Positions 1 to 8,565 of a stretch of DNA of 64,000 nt are shown here, piece after piece; position 1 is the first letter of the stretch, and each line of letters begins with the position of its first letter. This DNA is from Cereibacter sphaeroides (GTDB lineage Bacteria; Pseudomonadota; Alphaproteobacteria; Rhodobacterales; Rhodobacteraceae). Under the pieces are notes generated by a model. That model saw only the letters and a program-made list of their open reading frames with translations, was not told the DNA's origin and made no database searches. The stretch lies in NCBI GenBank assembly GCA_003243455.1, contig QFQS01000006.1:62001-126000 (forward strand), given 5' to 3'. The translations under genes were made by a program, and so were the position numbers.

Positions 1-72
1 TGGCGTGAACTGACAACCGCTGTCTGGCGAAGGCACGTGACTTCGCCATGTGATGCCATGTGAGTTGCAGGA

Positions 73-235
73 GGCCGTGGCCCCAAAGGCCGCGGCCAGC
101 GCCCGTCCCGCCCATGGCGGGCGCTTCTCGCCCGCCGGGACGGGCGCCGGCCTCTGTAGTTCGTGGCACAGATGGTCTTGGAGCGACGCCTCGCTGCGGG
201 CGGGGAAACGCGGATCGCGTTTCTTTTCCCGCCCG
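73..235 (+). repeat. Dispersed hairpin-rich intergenic repeat, copy 1
   Basis: This stretch has no convincing gene. It recurs in inverted orientation at 25570-25734: the first 55 bases are identical in both copies and two further blocks of about 20 bases near the other end are identical. Inside, 94-109 pairs with 137-152 (16 bp, one mismatch) around a second GC-rich dyad, and GAAACGCG/CGCGTTTC forms another hairpin near 205-224. Short reading frames through it are low-complexity Pro/Arg/Ala and look like repeat translation rather than genes. It is a REP- or MITE-like element by appearance; family unknown. Confidence 0.7.
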
Positions 236-249
236 GCCTGACGTAATCC

Positions 250-1095
250 CTAGGCCGCCGCCCAACCCTTCCGAATAAACGCCCCACCCTCGCGATACAC
301 CGCCTCGGGGCTTTCGCAGAAGTCGCGCCAGACCTTCGTCGCCGCCGCCAGATCAGGCAGCCCCCGGCCAAAGCTTTCGATGGTCAGCCAGTCGTCATAT
401 CCGCTCGCCTTGATCGCGCGGAAGGTCTCGGCCCAGGGGATGTTCCCCCGCCCCGGCACGCCACGGTTGTTCTCGCTGAGGTGGACGTGAACCACATGGC
501 GCAGGCTGTCGGTGTAGGCGGCAATGGGATCGTTCTCTTCGATGTTGCAGTGGAACGTGTCGTACATCGCCTTGATGTTCGGATGACCCACCTCGTCCAG
601 ATGGGCGCAGAGCACTTCCATCGTGTTGAAGATGTAGCACTCGAAGCGGTTCAGCGCCTCCAGCCCCACCGTCACGCCCACCTTCGCCGCATGATCACCG
701 ATTGCCCGCTGCGAGGACACCGAGCGGCGGAATTCCTCTTTCGTCGGCCCCTGCCCCGAAAACCCGCCCAAGGTCGAATGCACCGGCCCGCTGACCACCT
801 TCGCCCCGACCGCCGCCGTGCAGTCCAGCACATGGTGCATATGCGCGATCCCGGCCTTCCGTTCGGCATCGTCGCCGATCAGGTTCATCGCCGGATCGCC
901 CATCGCGGCGATCGCCGTCCGCTGCAACCCGATCCGGTCCAGAAGCGCACCCAGCCGCTGATAGTGGCCCACCTCCCCCTCGAACACAGGCACCTCGACC
1001 CCGTCGAAGCCTGACGCCTTGATGTCGCGCAACAGGGGCTCGGCATCCTCGGTCAGATGCGTCGTCCAAAGCAGCATGCACATGCCCAGTTTCAT
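250..1095 (-). CDS. Sugar isomerase/epimerase, D-tagatose/D-psicose 3-epimerase-like TIM barrel
   Basis: A 281-residue xylose-isomerase-like TIM-barrel protein beginning MKLGMCMLLW. The start at 1095 is preceded by GGGAGGG; a longer frame to 1218 exists but has no family-like sequence. Metal-ligand positions of the ketose 3-epimerase family are visible: Glu in GLEALNRFE, Asp in MYDTFH, His in HVHLSENN and a C-terminal Glu in WLTIES. By family it would interconvert ketoses or related keto-acids at C3 in the cytoplasm; substrate unknown. It is transcribed divergently from the 1369-5170 operon, and a TTGGTATTACCAA palindrome sits 62 bp upstream of its start, so it probably belongs to the GntR regulon of this block. 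Confidence 0.85.
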   Translation of the reverse strand: MKLGMCMLLWTTHLTEDAEPLLRDIKASGFDGVEVPVFEGEVGHYQRLGALLDRIGLQRTAIAAMGDPAMNLIGDDAERKAGIAHMHHVLDCTAAVGAKVVSGPVHSTLGGFSGQGPTKEEFRRSVSSQRAIGDHAAKVGVTVGLEALNRFECYIFNTMEVLCAHLDEVGHPNIKAMYDTFHCNIEENDPIAAYTDSLRHVVHVHLSENNRGVPGRGNIPWAETFRAIKASGYDDWLTIESFGRGLPDLAAATKVWRDFCESPEAVYREGGAFIRKGWAAA

Positions 1096-1156
1096 CCCGC
1101 GGCCCTCCCAAGCGCCAGATGGGGGATCGTGCCCACGCTGCGGGCATTCCGTCAAG

Positions 1157-1169
1157 TTGGTATTACCAA
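1157..1169. promoter_or_regulatory. Candidate GntR/FCD operator TTGGTATTACCAA
   Basis: A perfect 6+1+6 palindrome with the TGGT-N3-ACCA core typical of FadR-subfamily GntR operators. It lies upstream of the epimerase gene on the minus strand. A near-identical site occurs at 10932-10942 upstream of the minus-strand transporter operon. The likely ligand is the GntR protein encoded at 3487-4194; this is inferred from the motif and the positions. Confidence 0.65.
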
Positions 1170-1319
1170 TTCTGCACCGCAGCCCTGCGCGATGCCACAA
1201 AACTCGCCCGGCAATCACGGATTTCTATCATCATTTTCAGCGCATTAATCAAATTCGACAGCACACCCCTTCCGTCCTTGCTTACCCCTGCCCTTTGGGC
1301 TAGGTGTTTCCCATAGTCC

Positions 1320-1336
1320 ATCTGGTCCAACCAGAT
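1320..1336. promoter_or_regulatory. Candidate GntR/FCD operator ATCTGGTCCAACCAGAT
   Basis: A perfect palindrome with 7 bp arms and spacer CCA, ending 32 bp before the ATG at 1369. The identical 17-mer occurs at 11096-11112 upstream of the Tm-1-like gene. The core TGGT-N3-ACCA matches the FadR-subfamily consensus. It would control the plus-strand operon 1369-5170, which includes the regulator itself, implying autoregulation. Confidence 0.7.
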
Positions 1337-1368
1337 GCGCGAGCTTTGCCGATCTAGGGAGGATCACG

Positions 1369-2256
1369 ATGCACCTGTCTACCCACAACTGGATGCGGGC
1401 CGAGGCCCTTGATGTGACGCTGCGGCGGATCAAGAAATACGGCTATGAGAGCATCGAGATCTCGGGCGAGCCGACGCAGTACAAGATCAAGGAAACCCGC
1501 GCCTCGCTCAAGGAACATGGCATCCGCTGCTGGGGCGCCGTGACCCTGACGCTGGGCGAGCGCAACCTTGCCGCCAAGGACGAAGGCCAGCGCGCCCGCT
1601 CGGTCGACTACGTCAAATCCGTCCTCACAATGGTCAGCGAACTGGATGGCGAGATCATCACGCTGGTCCCCGCGACCGTCGGCAAGGTGGTTCCCGACGC
1701 GACCGAGGAAGAAGAATGGAAATGGGTGGTCGAGGCCACCAAGGAATGTTTCCACCACGCGAAAAAGGTCGGCGTCCGCATCGCCATCGAACCCCTGAAC
1801 CGGTTCGAGACCTATTTCTTCAACCGCGCCGCACAGGCGCTGGCACTGGCCGATGCGGTCAGCCCCGAGGTCGGCGTCTGCCTTGACGCCTATCACCTGA
1901 ACATGGAGGAATCGAATATCCACGACGCGATCCGCCTTGCCGGCAAGCGACTGTTCGACTTCCACGTCGCCGACAACAACCGCTTTGCCGCCGGTTTGGG
2001 CCACCTCGACTGGCCGAAGATCATCGGAACCTTGCGCGAGATCGGCTATGACGGCGCCATCACCAACGAATTCGTGGCGCCGGTGGACCGCACCCCTGCC
2101 GCGATCTATCCCGACATGGTGGAACGCAACCCGGTCGATATCTCGCCCGAGCAGCTGAAGTTCATTCAGGACCACGGGTCGAGCCTGCTGACCGAAAAGT
2201 TCTACGACAGCCAGATGCGGATCACCGCCGAAACCCTGCTGCCGCTGATCAAGTAA
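1369..2256 (+). CDS. Sugar phosphate isomerase/epimerase, xylose-isomerase-like TIM barrel
   Basis: A 295-residue TIM-barrel protein with the AP-endonuclease-2/xylose isomerase fold. It carries the family signature IAIEPLNRFE near residue 140, Asp and His in CLDAYHLNM, His in FHVADNN and a late Glu in ITNEFV, which would bind the divalent metal. It is a second, distinct epimerase relative to 250-1095. The start follows AGGGAGGA. It is the first gene of an operon with the enolase-superfamily enzyme, GntR regulator and hydroxyacid dehydrogenase. Likely role: isomerisation of an intermediate in sugar-acid breakdown; exact reaction unknown. Confidence 0.85.
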   Translation: MHLSTHNWMRAEALDVTLRRIKKYGYESIEISGEPTQYKIKETRASLKEHGIRCWGAVTLTLGERNLAAKDEGQRARSVDYVKSVLTMVSELDGEIITLVPATVGKVVPDATEEEEWKWVVEATKECFHHAKKVGVRIAIEPLNRFETYFFNRAAQALALADAVSPEVGVCLDAYHLNMEESNIHDAIRLAGKRLFDFHVADNNRFAAGLGHLDWPKIIGTLREIGYDGAITNEFVAPVDRTPAAIYPDMVERNPVDISPEQLKFIQDHGSSLLTEKFYDSQMRITAETLLPLIK

Positions 2257-2311
2257 GCAGCCCCTCCAGCGCGGCCCCATCACGGGGTCGCGCCGGATCA
2301 AGGAGAGACGA

Positions 2312-3481
2312 ATGCGGATCAAAAGCGCGCAAGCCTGGTGGGTCAGCATCCCCATCGAAAAAGCCCGCCAGCATCGCAGCGATTTCGGCACGCTGACGAC
2401 GTTCGACGCAGCCATCCTGCGGATCGAGACCGAGGACGGGTTGGTCGGCTGGGGCGAGGGCAAGAACGCCGCCGGGTCAGCGGGGCATTACGCGGTGCTG
2501 GTGAACCTGCTGAACACCGAGATTGCGCCTCAGCTTATCGGGCGAAATGCCGGGGATATAACCCAAATCTGGGAGAGTCTGTATAACGGCGTGCGCGCCG
2601 GGTCCGCCGCGCATCACGGCCATGGCATGCCCAGCCTCGCCCGCCGGGGCCTGAGCGTCGCCGCCATCTCGGCCGTCGACATCGCGCTGTGGGACATCCT
2701 GGGCAAGCACCTTGGCCAGCCGGTCTGGCAGCTTTTGGGTGGACGCAAGGCCGACCGCCTGCCCGCCTATGCCTCTGGCGGCTGGGCGCCTGCTGACAAG
2801 ATCGGCGAGCAGCTGCAAAGCTATATTGCGCACGGCGGCTTCAAGTCGGTGAAGATGCGCGTCGGGTCGATGGACGGCGCCCCGCATGTCTCGGCTGCGC
2901 GCGTGAAGGCCGCACGCCAAGCGCTTGGTCCCGATGTGGAAATCGCCGTGGATGCGCATGGCACCTATAGCGTCGCCACCGCCAAGCGTTTCGCCCATAT
3001 GGTCGAGGATTGCGACCTCGCCTGGTTCGAGGAACCGGTAACGGGCGACGACAAACAGGGCATGGCCGAAGTGCGTGCCGCCACTTGCGTGCCGATCTCG
3101 GCGGGCGAATCCGAGGCAACGCGGTTCGACTTCCGCGATCTGGCGGTGATGCGGGCGGCGGACATATTCCAGCCCGACCCCGCCTTTTGCGGCGGCATCA
3201 CCGAGACGATGCGGATCGCCGCCATCGCCTCAGCCTTCAACCTTCGCTTTGCGCCGCATCTCTGGGCGGGTGCGCCCTGCTTCTATGCGGGTCTGCATCT
3301 TTGCGCCGCCAGCCCCGCCAGCTTCATCATCGAATATTCCTCGGGCGCGAACCCGATGATCCATGACCTCGTAGAGGAAGACATCACCGCCAAGGACGGC
3401 ATGATCGCCATCCCGGAAACTCCGGGGCTTGGCTTTACCATCGCCGACCGCGTATTGAATGCGCACGCCAAGAAACCCTGA
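2312..3481 (+). CDS. Mandelate racemase/muconate lactonizing enzyme family protein (probable sugar-acid dehydratase)
   Basis: A 389-residue enolase-superfamily enzyme. The N-terminal capping domain covers about residues 1-125 and the barrel the remainder. Visible catalytic elements are KMR near residue 180 (Lys base), Asp in VDAHG, Glu in FEEP and Glu in AGESE as Mg ligands, an Asp in the QPDPA segment and His in APHLW, as in the mandelate-racemase/acid-sugar-dehydratase subgroups. The family usually abstracts a proton alpha to a carboxylate, so the substrate is probably an aldonic or uronic acid. SD AAGGAGA precedes the ATG. It lies 55 bp after the epimerase and 5 bp before the regulator gene. 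Confidence 0.87.
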   Translation: MRIKSAQAWWVSIPIEKARQHRSDFGTLTTFDAAILRIETEDGLVGWGEGKNAAGSAGHYAVLVNLLNTEIAPQLIGRNAGDITQIWESLYNGVRAGSAAHHGHGMPSLARRGLSVAAISAVDIALWDILGKHLGQPVWQLLGGRKADRLPAYASGGWAPADKIGEQLQSYIAHGGFKSVKMRVGSMDGAPHVSAARVKAARQALGPDVEIAVDAHGTYSVATAKRFAHMVEDCDLAWFEEPVTGDDKQGMAEVRAATCVPISAGESEATRFDFRDLAVMRAADIFQPDPAFCGGITETMRIAAIASAFNLRFAPHLWAGAPCFYAGLHLCAASPASFIIEYSSGANPMIHDLVEEDITAKDGMIAIPETPGLGFTIADRVLNAHAKKP

Positions 3482-3486
3482 AGTCC

Positions 3487-4194
3487 ATGTCCGAAAAGAG
3501 CCTGCTCTCCGACCTAGCCGCCCATCTCTACGCCAAATCGGCCGCAGAGAACGGCCGCACGCCGTCGGAACGGGAATTGGCTGAACATTTCGGTGTAAGC
3601 CGCGGGCAGATCAGGGAAACACTCGCGGTGCTGGAAGCAATGCGCATCGTCGAGCGGCGGGCGAAGTCGGGGATTTTCCTGACCACCCGCTTCGCCTCGG
3701 TGGATGCGATGGCGCTGTTTGCGCAGGCCGGCCTGCCGCTGGACCCGATCCAGATCTACGAGACGGTCGAGCTGCGCAAGATCCACGAGATCAAGGCGGC
3801 GGAACTGGCCAGCCAGCGCGCGACCGAAGAGAACTTCGACCGTATACGCGAGGTGCTGGACCGCTCCGAGGCGCGCATCGCCGAAGGCCAGCCGCTGGCC
3901 GAGGAAGACCGCGATTTCCATCTGGAGATCGTGCGGGCCACGCAGAACTCGGTCTTCTACAACGTCTGCTCGGTCTATTATGCGATGGGCGTGCGCCGCC
4001 TGCCGGTCTATTTCAGCGAACCCGAGCGCAACCGCCAATCCCATGCCGAGCATATCCAGATATTCGAGGCGCTGAGGCGGCGGGATGCGAACCTCGCGCA
4101 GGCGCTGATGTCGTCTCACCTGCAGGGCGCCGAGGGTTACTGGAAGGGTCTGATCTCGGGCAGCCAGGATGCCCCCATGTCGGCGCGGGTCTAG
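3487..4194 (+). CDS. GntR family transcriptional regulator, FCD (FadR-like) subfamily
   Basis: A 235-residue regulator. The winged helix occupies about residues 5-72, with the motif SERELAEHFGVSRGQIRETL; the FCD effector domain covers about 88-215. FCD metal-site residues appear as D-FH (EEDRDFHLEI), His in HAEHIQIF and His in SSHLQGA, so a metal-bound carboxylate effector is plausible. It sits in the middle of the operon it probably controls, 5 bp after the enolase-superfamily gene. Four TGGT-N3-ACCA palindromes in the two divergent promoters of this block are the probable binding sites. Usually such proteins repress until the pathway substrate or an intermediate binds. Confidence 0.92.
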   Translation: MSEKSLLSDLAAHLYAKSAAENGRTPSERELAEHFGVSRGQIRETLAVLEAMRIVERRAKSGIFLTTRFASVDAMALFAQAGLPLDPIQIYETVELRKIHEIKAAELASQRATEENFDRIREVLDRSEARIAEGQPLAEEDRDFHLEIVRATQNSVFYNVCSVYYAMGVRRLPVYFSEPERNRQSHAEHIQIFEALRRRDANLAQALMSSHLQGAEGYWKGLISGSQDAPMSARV

Positions 4195-4198
4195 GCAC

Positions 4199-5170
4199 GT
4201 GGCAAAGGTATTCTCCACCCATCACCTGCACCCGGATGTCACCACGCGGCTAAAGGCGGCCGGCGACTACCTCGTGGCCTCCAGCCCCACGGGTGCCGCC
4301 TTTCTTGCCGAGGGCACGGATGCCGACGTGATCATCGTGCGCGCGCCGGTGCCTCCGGTATACTTTGCCAGGACCAAGAACCTGCGGGCAGCCGTCCGGC
4401 ATGGCGCGGGGCTGGACATGATCCCGATGGAGGCCGCGACGGCGGCGGGTGTGGTCGTGGCCAACGTTCCAGCCGTGAACGCCGTCACAGTGGCCGAGCA
4501 CGCAATCTTCGCCGCCCTCGCCCTCGCCCGCCGCTTCCGCAGCGTGGATGCGACGCTGCGCTCGCAAGGCTGGGCTGCCGCGCGCCTGTTGGCGGATGAC
4601 GCACATGACCTGTCGGGCCGGACGCTCGGCATCCTAGGTTTCGGCAACATCGGGCGCTGGCTGCACCGGATGGGCAGTGCCTTTGGCATGAAGGTCATTG
4701 CCACCACCCGCCGCCCCGACTCGTTGCCCGCCGATGTCACCCCCGTGACGCTGGACGACCTCGCCGCCCGATCGGACGTCCTCGTCATCGCCTGCCCCCT
4801 GACCGAGGAAACGCGCGGCGCGATCAACACCGCCCGCCTTGCCCTGATGCGCCCGCATACCCTGCTGATCAATGTCGCCCGCGGCCCGATCATCGACACG
4901 CCCGCGCTGGTCCAGGCCCTGCGCGAAAAGCGCATCGGCGGCGCCGCACTCGACGTCTTCGACACCCAGCCCCTGCCCGCCGACAGCCCGCTTTTCGGCT
5001 TTCCGAACGTGATCCTGACGCCCCATGTCGCGGGCATCACCGAGGACAGCATGCTCCGCATGGGCGAAGGCACCGCCGACGAGGTGCTGCGCATCCTTGC
5101 CAACGACCTGCCTGTGAACTTCTGCAACCCGGAAGTCGAAGCGCACTATCGCAAGCGCTTCCCCGCCTGA
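4199..5170 (+). CDS. D-isomer-specific 2-hydroxyacid dehydrogenase (NAD-binding)
   Basis: A 323-residue protein starting at GTG 4199 (VAKVFSTHHL), 4 bp after the regulator stop; an in-frame ATG at 4169 would add ten unfamily-like residues and overlap that gene. The NAD-binding loop GILGFGNIGRW lies near residue 145. The catalytic Arg is in NVARGPI and the catalytic His in LTPHVAG. The glutamate that usually precedes Pro in DVFxxEP is Gln here (DVFDTQP), a substitution I believe is common in one branch of the family. It would reduce a 2-keto acid or oxidise a 2-hydroxy acid made by the upstream enzymes. Last gene of the 1369-5170 operon. Confidence 0.88.
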   Translation: MAKVFSTHHLHPDVTTRLKAAGDYLVASSPTGAAFLAEGTDADVIIVRAPVPPVYFARTKNLRAAVRHGAGLDMIPMEAATAAGVVVANVPAVNAVTVAEHAIFAALALARRFRSVDATLRSQGWAAARLLADDAHDLSGRTLGILGFGNIGRWLHRMGSAFGMKVIATTRRPDSLPADVTPVTLDDLAARSDVLVIACPLTEETRGAINTARLALMRPHTLLINVARGPIIDTPALVQALREKRIGGAALDVFDTQPLPADSPLFGFPNVILTPHVAGITEDSMLRMGEGTADEVLRILANDLPVNFCNPEVEAHYRKRFPA

Positions 5171-5185
5171 ACTTCTTCTGTTCAC

Positions 5186-5226
5186 AAATATCCCACGGGG
5201 GGTCGCGGGGGTGTGAAACCCCCGCG
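5186..5226. terminator. AAATATCCCACGGGGGGT motif followed by hairpin; bidirectional terminator-like
   Basis: The 18-mer at 5186-5203 also occurs exactly at 27409-27426. It is followed directly by a perfect 9 bp stem (5204-5212 with 5218-5226, loop GTGAA). It lies between the convergent ends of the hydroxyacid dehydrogenase and the minus-strand ATPase genes, where a bidirectional terminator is expected. There is no clean U-run. Confidence 0.55.
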
Positions 5227-5245
5227 CCTCTCCGCCAGAGCAATC

Positions 5246-6310
5246 TCAGGCCCTGAGGCTCCGCCCCGTCGCTTCGTCGAATACCACCACGCGCCCCGGA
5301 TTCCAGCCTATTCGCACACGGTCCTGGGCCGAGACCTTGACCGTCACCGGCACCGTCGCCCGCAAGCGATGCGTGCCTGCCGTCATCGTCACGATCTTCT
5401 CGACGCCATGGTTCTCGACGTCGCTCACCACCGCCTCGACCGGCGCGCCGGGCGATAGCTCGATATCCTCGGGCCGGACGCCGAAGATCAGGCCCCGTCC
5501 CTCGGCTCCCGGCGCTCCGGGATGGTCCAGCACCACGCCCTCGCCCATCTCGGCCCGCCCGCCTTTCAGCGCTCCTGACATCAGGTTCATCGCCGGGCTA
5601 CCCACGGCGCGGGCGACGAAGGTGTTGATCGGGTTGTTATAGATCTCCTGCGGGGTGCCGACCTGCACCAGCACGCCCTTGTTGAGCACGCCGATCCGGT
5701 CGCCCATCGACATGGCCTCGACCTGGTCATGAGTCACGAACAAGAATGTTTCGCCCAGGTTCATCTGCAGGTCTTTCAACTCCGCCCGCAAAGCCTCGCG
5801 CAGCTTGGCGTCCAGCGCCGACAGCGGCTCGTCCATCAGAAATACCCGCGGCGTCCGCACGATGGCGCGCCCGATCGAGACCCTTTGCATCTCCCCGCCT
5901 GACAGCTTGTCGGTCTTACGCTCCAGCAGATGCTCGATCCGCAGCGTCTTTGCCACCCGCGCCACCCGCTCGGCCCGTTCCGCAGGCGCAACCGTCCGCA
6001 TGGGCGAACGCAGCGGAAACTCCAGGTTCTGCCGCACGGTGTAGCGCGGGTAGAGCGAATACTGCTGCAAGACCAGCGCCACATCCCGCTCGGCCGCACC
6101 CCAGTTCGTCACATCCTGCCCATCGATCAGGATCTGACCCGAGGTCGGCTTGTCCAGCCCCGCAATCAGGCGCAGCGTCGTGGTCTTGCCCGCCCCCGTC
6201 TCGCCCAGCAGCACAAAGAACTGCCCGTCCTCGATATGCAGCGAAACATCCTGCAGCGCATGGGCCGCGCCATAGTCCTTGGACACGCCGCGAAGTTCGA
6301 TATCCGCCAT
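5246..6310 (-). CDS. ABC transporter ATP-binding protein (sugar/polyol importer, UgpC/MalK-type), second ATPase
   Basis: A 354-residue ATPase. The Walker A is GETGAGKTT near residue 36, the signature LSGGEMQRV, the Walker B VFLMDEPLSALD and the switch His in FVTHDQ; a C-terminal TOBE-like regulatory domain follows from about residue 240. Its start overlaps the stop of the preceding ATPase gene by one base, which suggests translational coupling. It is the last gene of the minus-strand operon 10851-5246, which encodes two different ATPases, so the importer may use a heterodimer. The Walker A reads GETGAG instead of the usual GPSGCG. Confidence 0.92.
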   Translation of the reverse strand: MADIELRGVSKDYGAAHALQDVSLHIEDGQFFVLLGETGAGKTTTLRLIAGLDKPTSGQILIDGQDVTNWGAAERDVALVLQQYSLYPRYTVRQNLEFPLRSPMRTVAPAERAERVARVAKTLRIEHLLERKTDKLSGGEMQRVSIGRAIVRTPRVFLMDEPLSALDAKLREALRAELKDLQMNLGETFLFVTHDQVEAMSMGDRIGVLNKGVLVQVGTPQEIYNNPINTFVARAVGSPAMNLMSGALKGGRAEMGEGVVLDHPGAPGAEGRGLIFGVRPEDIELSPGAPVEAVVSDVENHGVEKIVTMTAGTHRLRATVPVTVKVSAQDRVRIGWNPGRVVVFDEATGRSLRA

Positions 6311-7410
6311 TACAACCTGACCCCCAGCGACTGCCCGCTGTCGCGGTCAAAGAAATGCGCCCGCCCCGGATCGGCACGGACATAGACCTGTGTTCCCGGC
6401 CCCGGCACCAGCCCCGACCGCGTGCGCGCCCGGATAAATCCCGGACCCATCCGCAGGTCAACGATGTCATGCGACCCCAAAGGCTCGATCAGGTGCGCCT
6501 CGACCGGGATCGCATCCGGTTGCGGCGTCAGCGAAACCTCCAGCGCCTCGGGTCGGATACCCAGCGACAGCGGACGGCTGACCGGCAACTGCCCGATCAG
6601 GGCAGAGGGGAACACGAACCCCTCCGGCGCGCCCTTGATCGCCACGCGCGCACGGCCATCCGCGCCGGTCACTTCCACATCAGCTACGTTCATCACCGGG
6701 CTGCCGACGAACTGCGCGACGAACAGGTTGACCGGGTTGGCATAGACCTCTTCCGGCGTGCCGACCTGTTGCAACACGCCCGCGTGCATCACCACGATCC
6801 GGTCGGCCAGCGCCATTGCCTCGATCTGGTCGTGGGTCACATAGATCGTCGTCGATCCCTGCTCGACATGCAGGCGCTTCAACTCCACCCGCATTTCTTC
6901 GCGCAGCTTGGCGTCAAGGCTGCCGATCGGTTCGTCCATCAGCATGGCCTTGGGGTTGCGCACCAGCGCCCGCCCGATCGCCACGCGCTGAAGGTCGCCG
7001 CCGGACAGGGCCGAGGGGCGGCGCTTCAGCAGATGCGTCGTCTGCAACACCTCGGCCACCCGGCGCACCGTGCGGTCCACCTCATCCCGTCTCGTGCCGG
7101 TGGCGCGCAGCGGAAAGGCCATGTTTTCATAGACCGTAAGGTGGGGGTACAGCGCAAAGGACTGGAAGACGAATGCGATGTCGCGCTCTTCCGCCCGCTT
7201 GTCCTGCACCGCCTCGCCCGCGATGCGGATTTCCCCGCTGCTGATCGACTCCAGCCCGGCAATGGCGCGCAGGGTGGTGGTCTTGCCGCAGCCGGACTGG
7301 CCCAGGAACACCACGAATTCGCGCTCCTCGATGGTCAGGTTCACGTCATGGATGACGTGCAGCGCGCCAAAGTATTTGTTAACGTTCTCCAACTCGATAC
7401 GCGGGCTCAT
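6310..7410 (-). CDS. ABC transporter ATP-binding protein (sugar/polyol importer, UgpC/MalK-type), first ATPase
   Basis: A 366-residue ATPase with Walker A GQSGCGKTT, signature LSGGDLQRV, Walker B AMLMDEPIGSLD and switch His in YVTHDQ, followed by a TOBE-type C-terminal domain. It overlaps the 66-residue membrane-protein gene upstream by four bases and the second ATPase gene by one base. It energises import of the unknown substrate of this regulon together with its neighbour. The two ATPases differ clearly in sequence and are not a recent duplication. Confidence 0.92.
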   Translation of the reverse strand: MSPRIELENVNKYFGALHVIHDVNLTIEEREFVVFLGQSGCGKTTTLRAIAGLESISSGEIRIAGEAVQDKRAEERDIAFVFQSFALYPHLTVYENMAFPLRATGTRRDEVDRTVRRVAEVLQTTHLLKRRPSALSGGDLQRVAIGRALVRNPKAMLMDEPIGSLDAKLREEMRVELKRLHVEQGSTTIYVTHDQIEAMALADRIVVMHAGVLQQVGTPEEVYANPVNLFVAQFVGSPVMNVADVEVTGADGRARVAIKGAPEGFVFPSALIGQLPVSRPLSLGIRPEALEVSLTPQPDAIPVEAHLIEPLGSHDIVDLRMGPGFIRARTRSGLVPGPGTQVYVRADPGRAHFFDRDSGQSLGVRL

Positions 7411-7607
7411 GCGCCGTCCTCGTCACGCGCCGGCGGGGCCGGGATCTTGGTCGATACCATGAAGGTCAGAAGCCCTACGATGATGATGGTCAGCCCATAG
7501 CGGTGCAGAACCTCGATCCAGGGCTGGCACAGCGCGATGATGCCAAAGATCATCACTCCTTGCGCCCACGGCACAATCCAGCGCTGGTTCAACTCACGAA
7601 AGCTCAT
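7407..7607 (-). CDS. Small integral membrane protein of the ABC transporter operon (66 aa)
   Basis: A 66-residue protein beginning MSFRELNQRW. A longer frame extends upstream to 7814 but only this part is sensible, and its ATG overlaps the permease stop as ATGA. It has two hydrophobic segments, about residues 12-30 and 37-52, then a short Pro/charged tail. It overlaps the first ATPase gene by four bases, so it is embedded in a fully coupled gene string. The position and size recall the DUF2160-type small proteins of glycerol-type (GlpSTPQV) importers, but membership cannot be shown here. Possible accessory or assembly subunit. Confidence 0.75.
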   Translation of the reverse strand: MSFRELNQRWIVPWAQGVMIFGIIALCQPWIEVLHRYGLTIIIVGLLTFMVSTKIPAPPARDEDGA

Positions 7608-8563
7608 TTGCGGATCGCCCCAAAGCTCATGCCGCGCAGCAGGTGGTTGCGCAGAAGGAAGGTGAATATCGCGACCGGCAGCAGGAACAGCACGGTTCCG
7701 GCGGCGATCACGGTCCAGTCCGGCAGGCCGGAACCCACCTGGCTGGGAATGAAGGGCGGGGCAGTCTGCGCGCGCTTGTTCGTCATGATCAGCGCAAAGG
7801 CATATTCGTTCCACGCGGTGATGAAGCAGAACACCGCCGTTGCCGCGATGCCCGTTGCCGCCTCTGGCAGCACGATCTTGAAGAAGGCCTGCATGCGGGT
7901 ATAGCCGTCGACCAGCGCCGCATCCTCATATTCCTTGGGGATTTCATCGATGAACCCCTTCATCAGCCAGACCGAGAAGGACAGGTTGAAGGCGGTATAA
8001 AGGATGATCAGGCCCATATGGGTGTCGTTCAGGCCCACCGCCCGGTACATCAGGAACATCGGGATCGCGACGACGACTGGCGGCAGCATCCGTGTAGACA
8101 GGATGAAGAACAGCCAGTCATCCTCACCCGGCACGCGGAAGCGGGAAAAGCCGTAAGCCGTGATCGTGCCCATCGACACCGCCAGCACGGTCGATGTGAT
8201 GGCCACGATCAGGCTGTTCATGAACCGGCTGGGATAGCCCGAAAGCTGCACCTGCCCCTTGCCGGACCGGACGACCTTTTCGCCGCCCTTCAGCACCAGC
8301 TGCTCCCACCACGGGGCGGCGGCCATCTGTTCCTCGGTCGGCTGCTCGCGCAACTGGCTGCGCTTGACCATCAGCTTGACGAAGGGTGAAATCTCCGGCT
8401 CGAAGAACACCGTGGGCGGCACCGTGGTGGCAAGGTTGCGCGGCTTGAACGCGGTCGAGGTGATCCAGTAGATCGGCGCCAGCATGATCACCAGAATGAC
8501 CATAAGTGCTGCGATGGCGAGCCTGTGGCGAACGACCTCGCCCGTGGTGCGAACGGCGGCCAT
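7604..8563 (-). CDS. Carbohydrate ABC transporter permease (MalG-like)
   Basis: A 319-residue inner-membrane permease of the binding-protein-dependent type, with about six hydrophobic segments. The cytoplasmic EAA loop is seen as EYEDAALVDGYTRMQAFFKIVLPEA-like sequence near residue 215. An unusually long periplasmic insert follows the first membrane segment (about residues 40-105, rich in charged residues and Trp). It overlaps the small membrane-protein gene and lies 2 bp after the other permease gene. It forms the channel with that permease. Confidence 0.9.
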   Translation of the reverse strand: MAAVRTTGEVVRHRLAIAALMVILVIMLAPIYWITSTAFKPRNLATTVPPTVFFEPEISPFVKLMVKRSQLREQPTEEQMAAAPWWEQLVLKGGEKVVRSGKGQVQLSGYPSRFMNSLIVAITSTVLAVSMGTITAYGFSRFRVPGEDDWLFFILSTRMLPPVVVAIPMFLMYRAVGLNDTHMGLIILYTAFNLSFSVWLMKGFIDEIPKEYEDAALVDGYTRMQAFFKIVLPEAATGIAATAVFCFITAWNEYAFALIMTNKRAQTAPPFIPSQVGSGLPDWTVIAAGTVLFLLPVAIFTFLLRNHLLRGMSFGAIRK

Positions 8564-8565
8564 CC

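Noticed and set aside
50..278. Short plus-strand reading frames in the first 280 bases
   Set aside because: They lie inside the hairpin repeat, are low-complexity, and the same sequence recurs inverted at 25570-25734.
1354..2463. Long minus-strand frame (369 codons) opposite the epimerase gene
   Set aside because: It is antisense to a well-supported gene with clear family motifs; long antisense frames are expected at this GC content.
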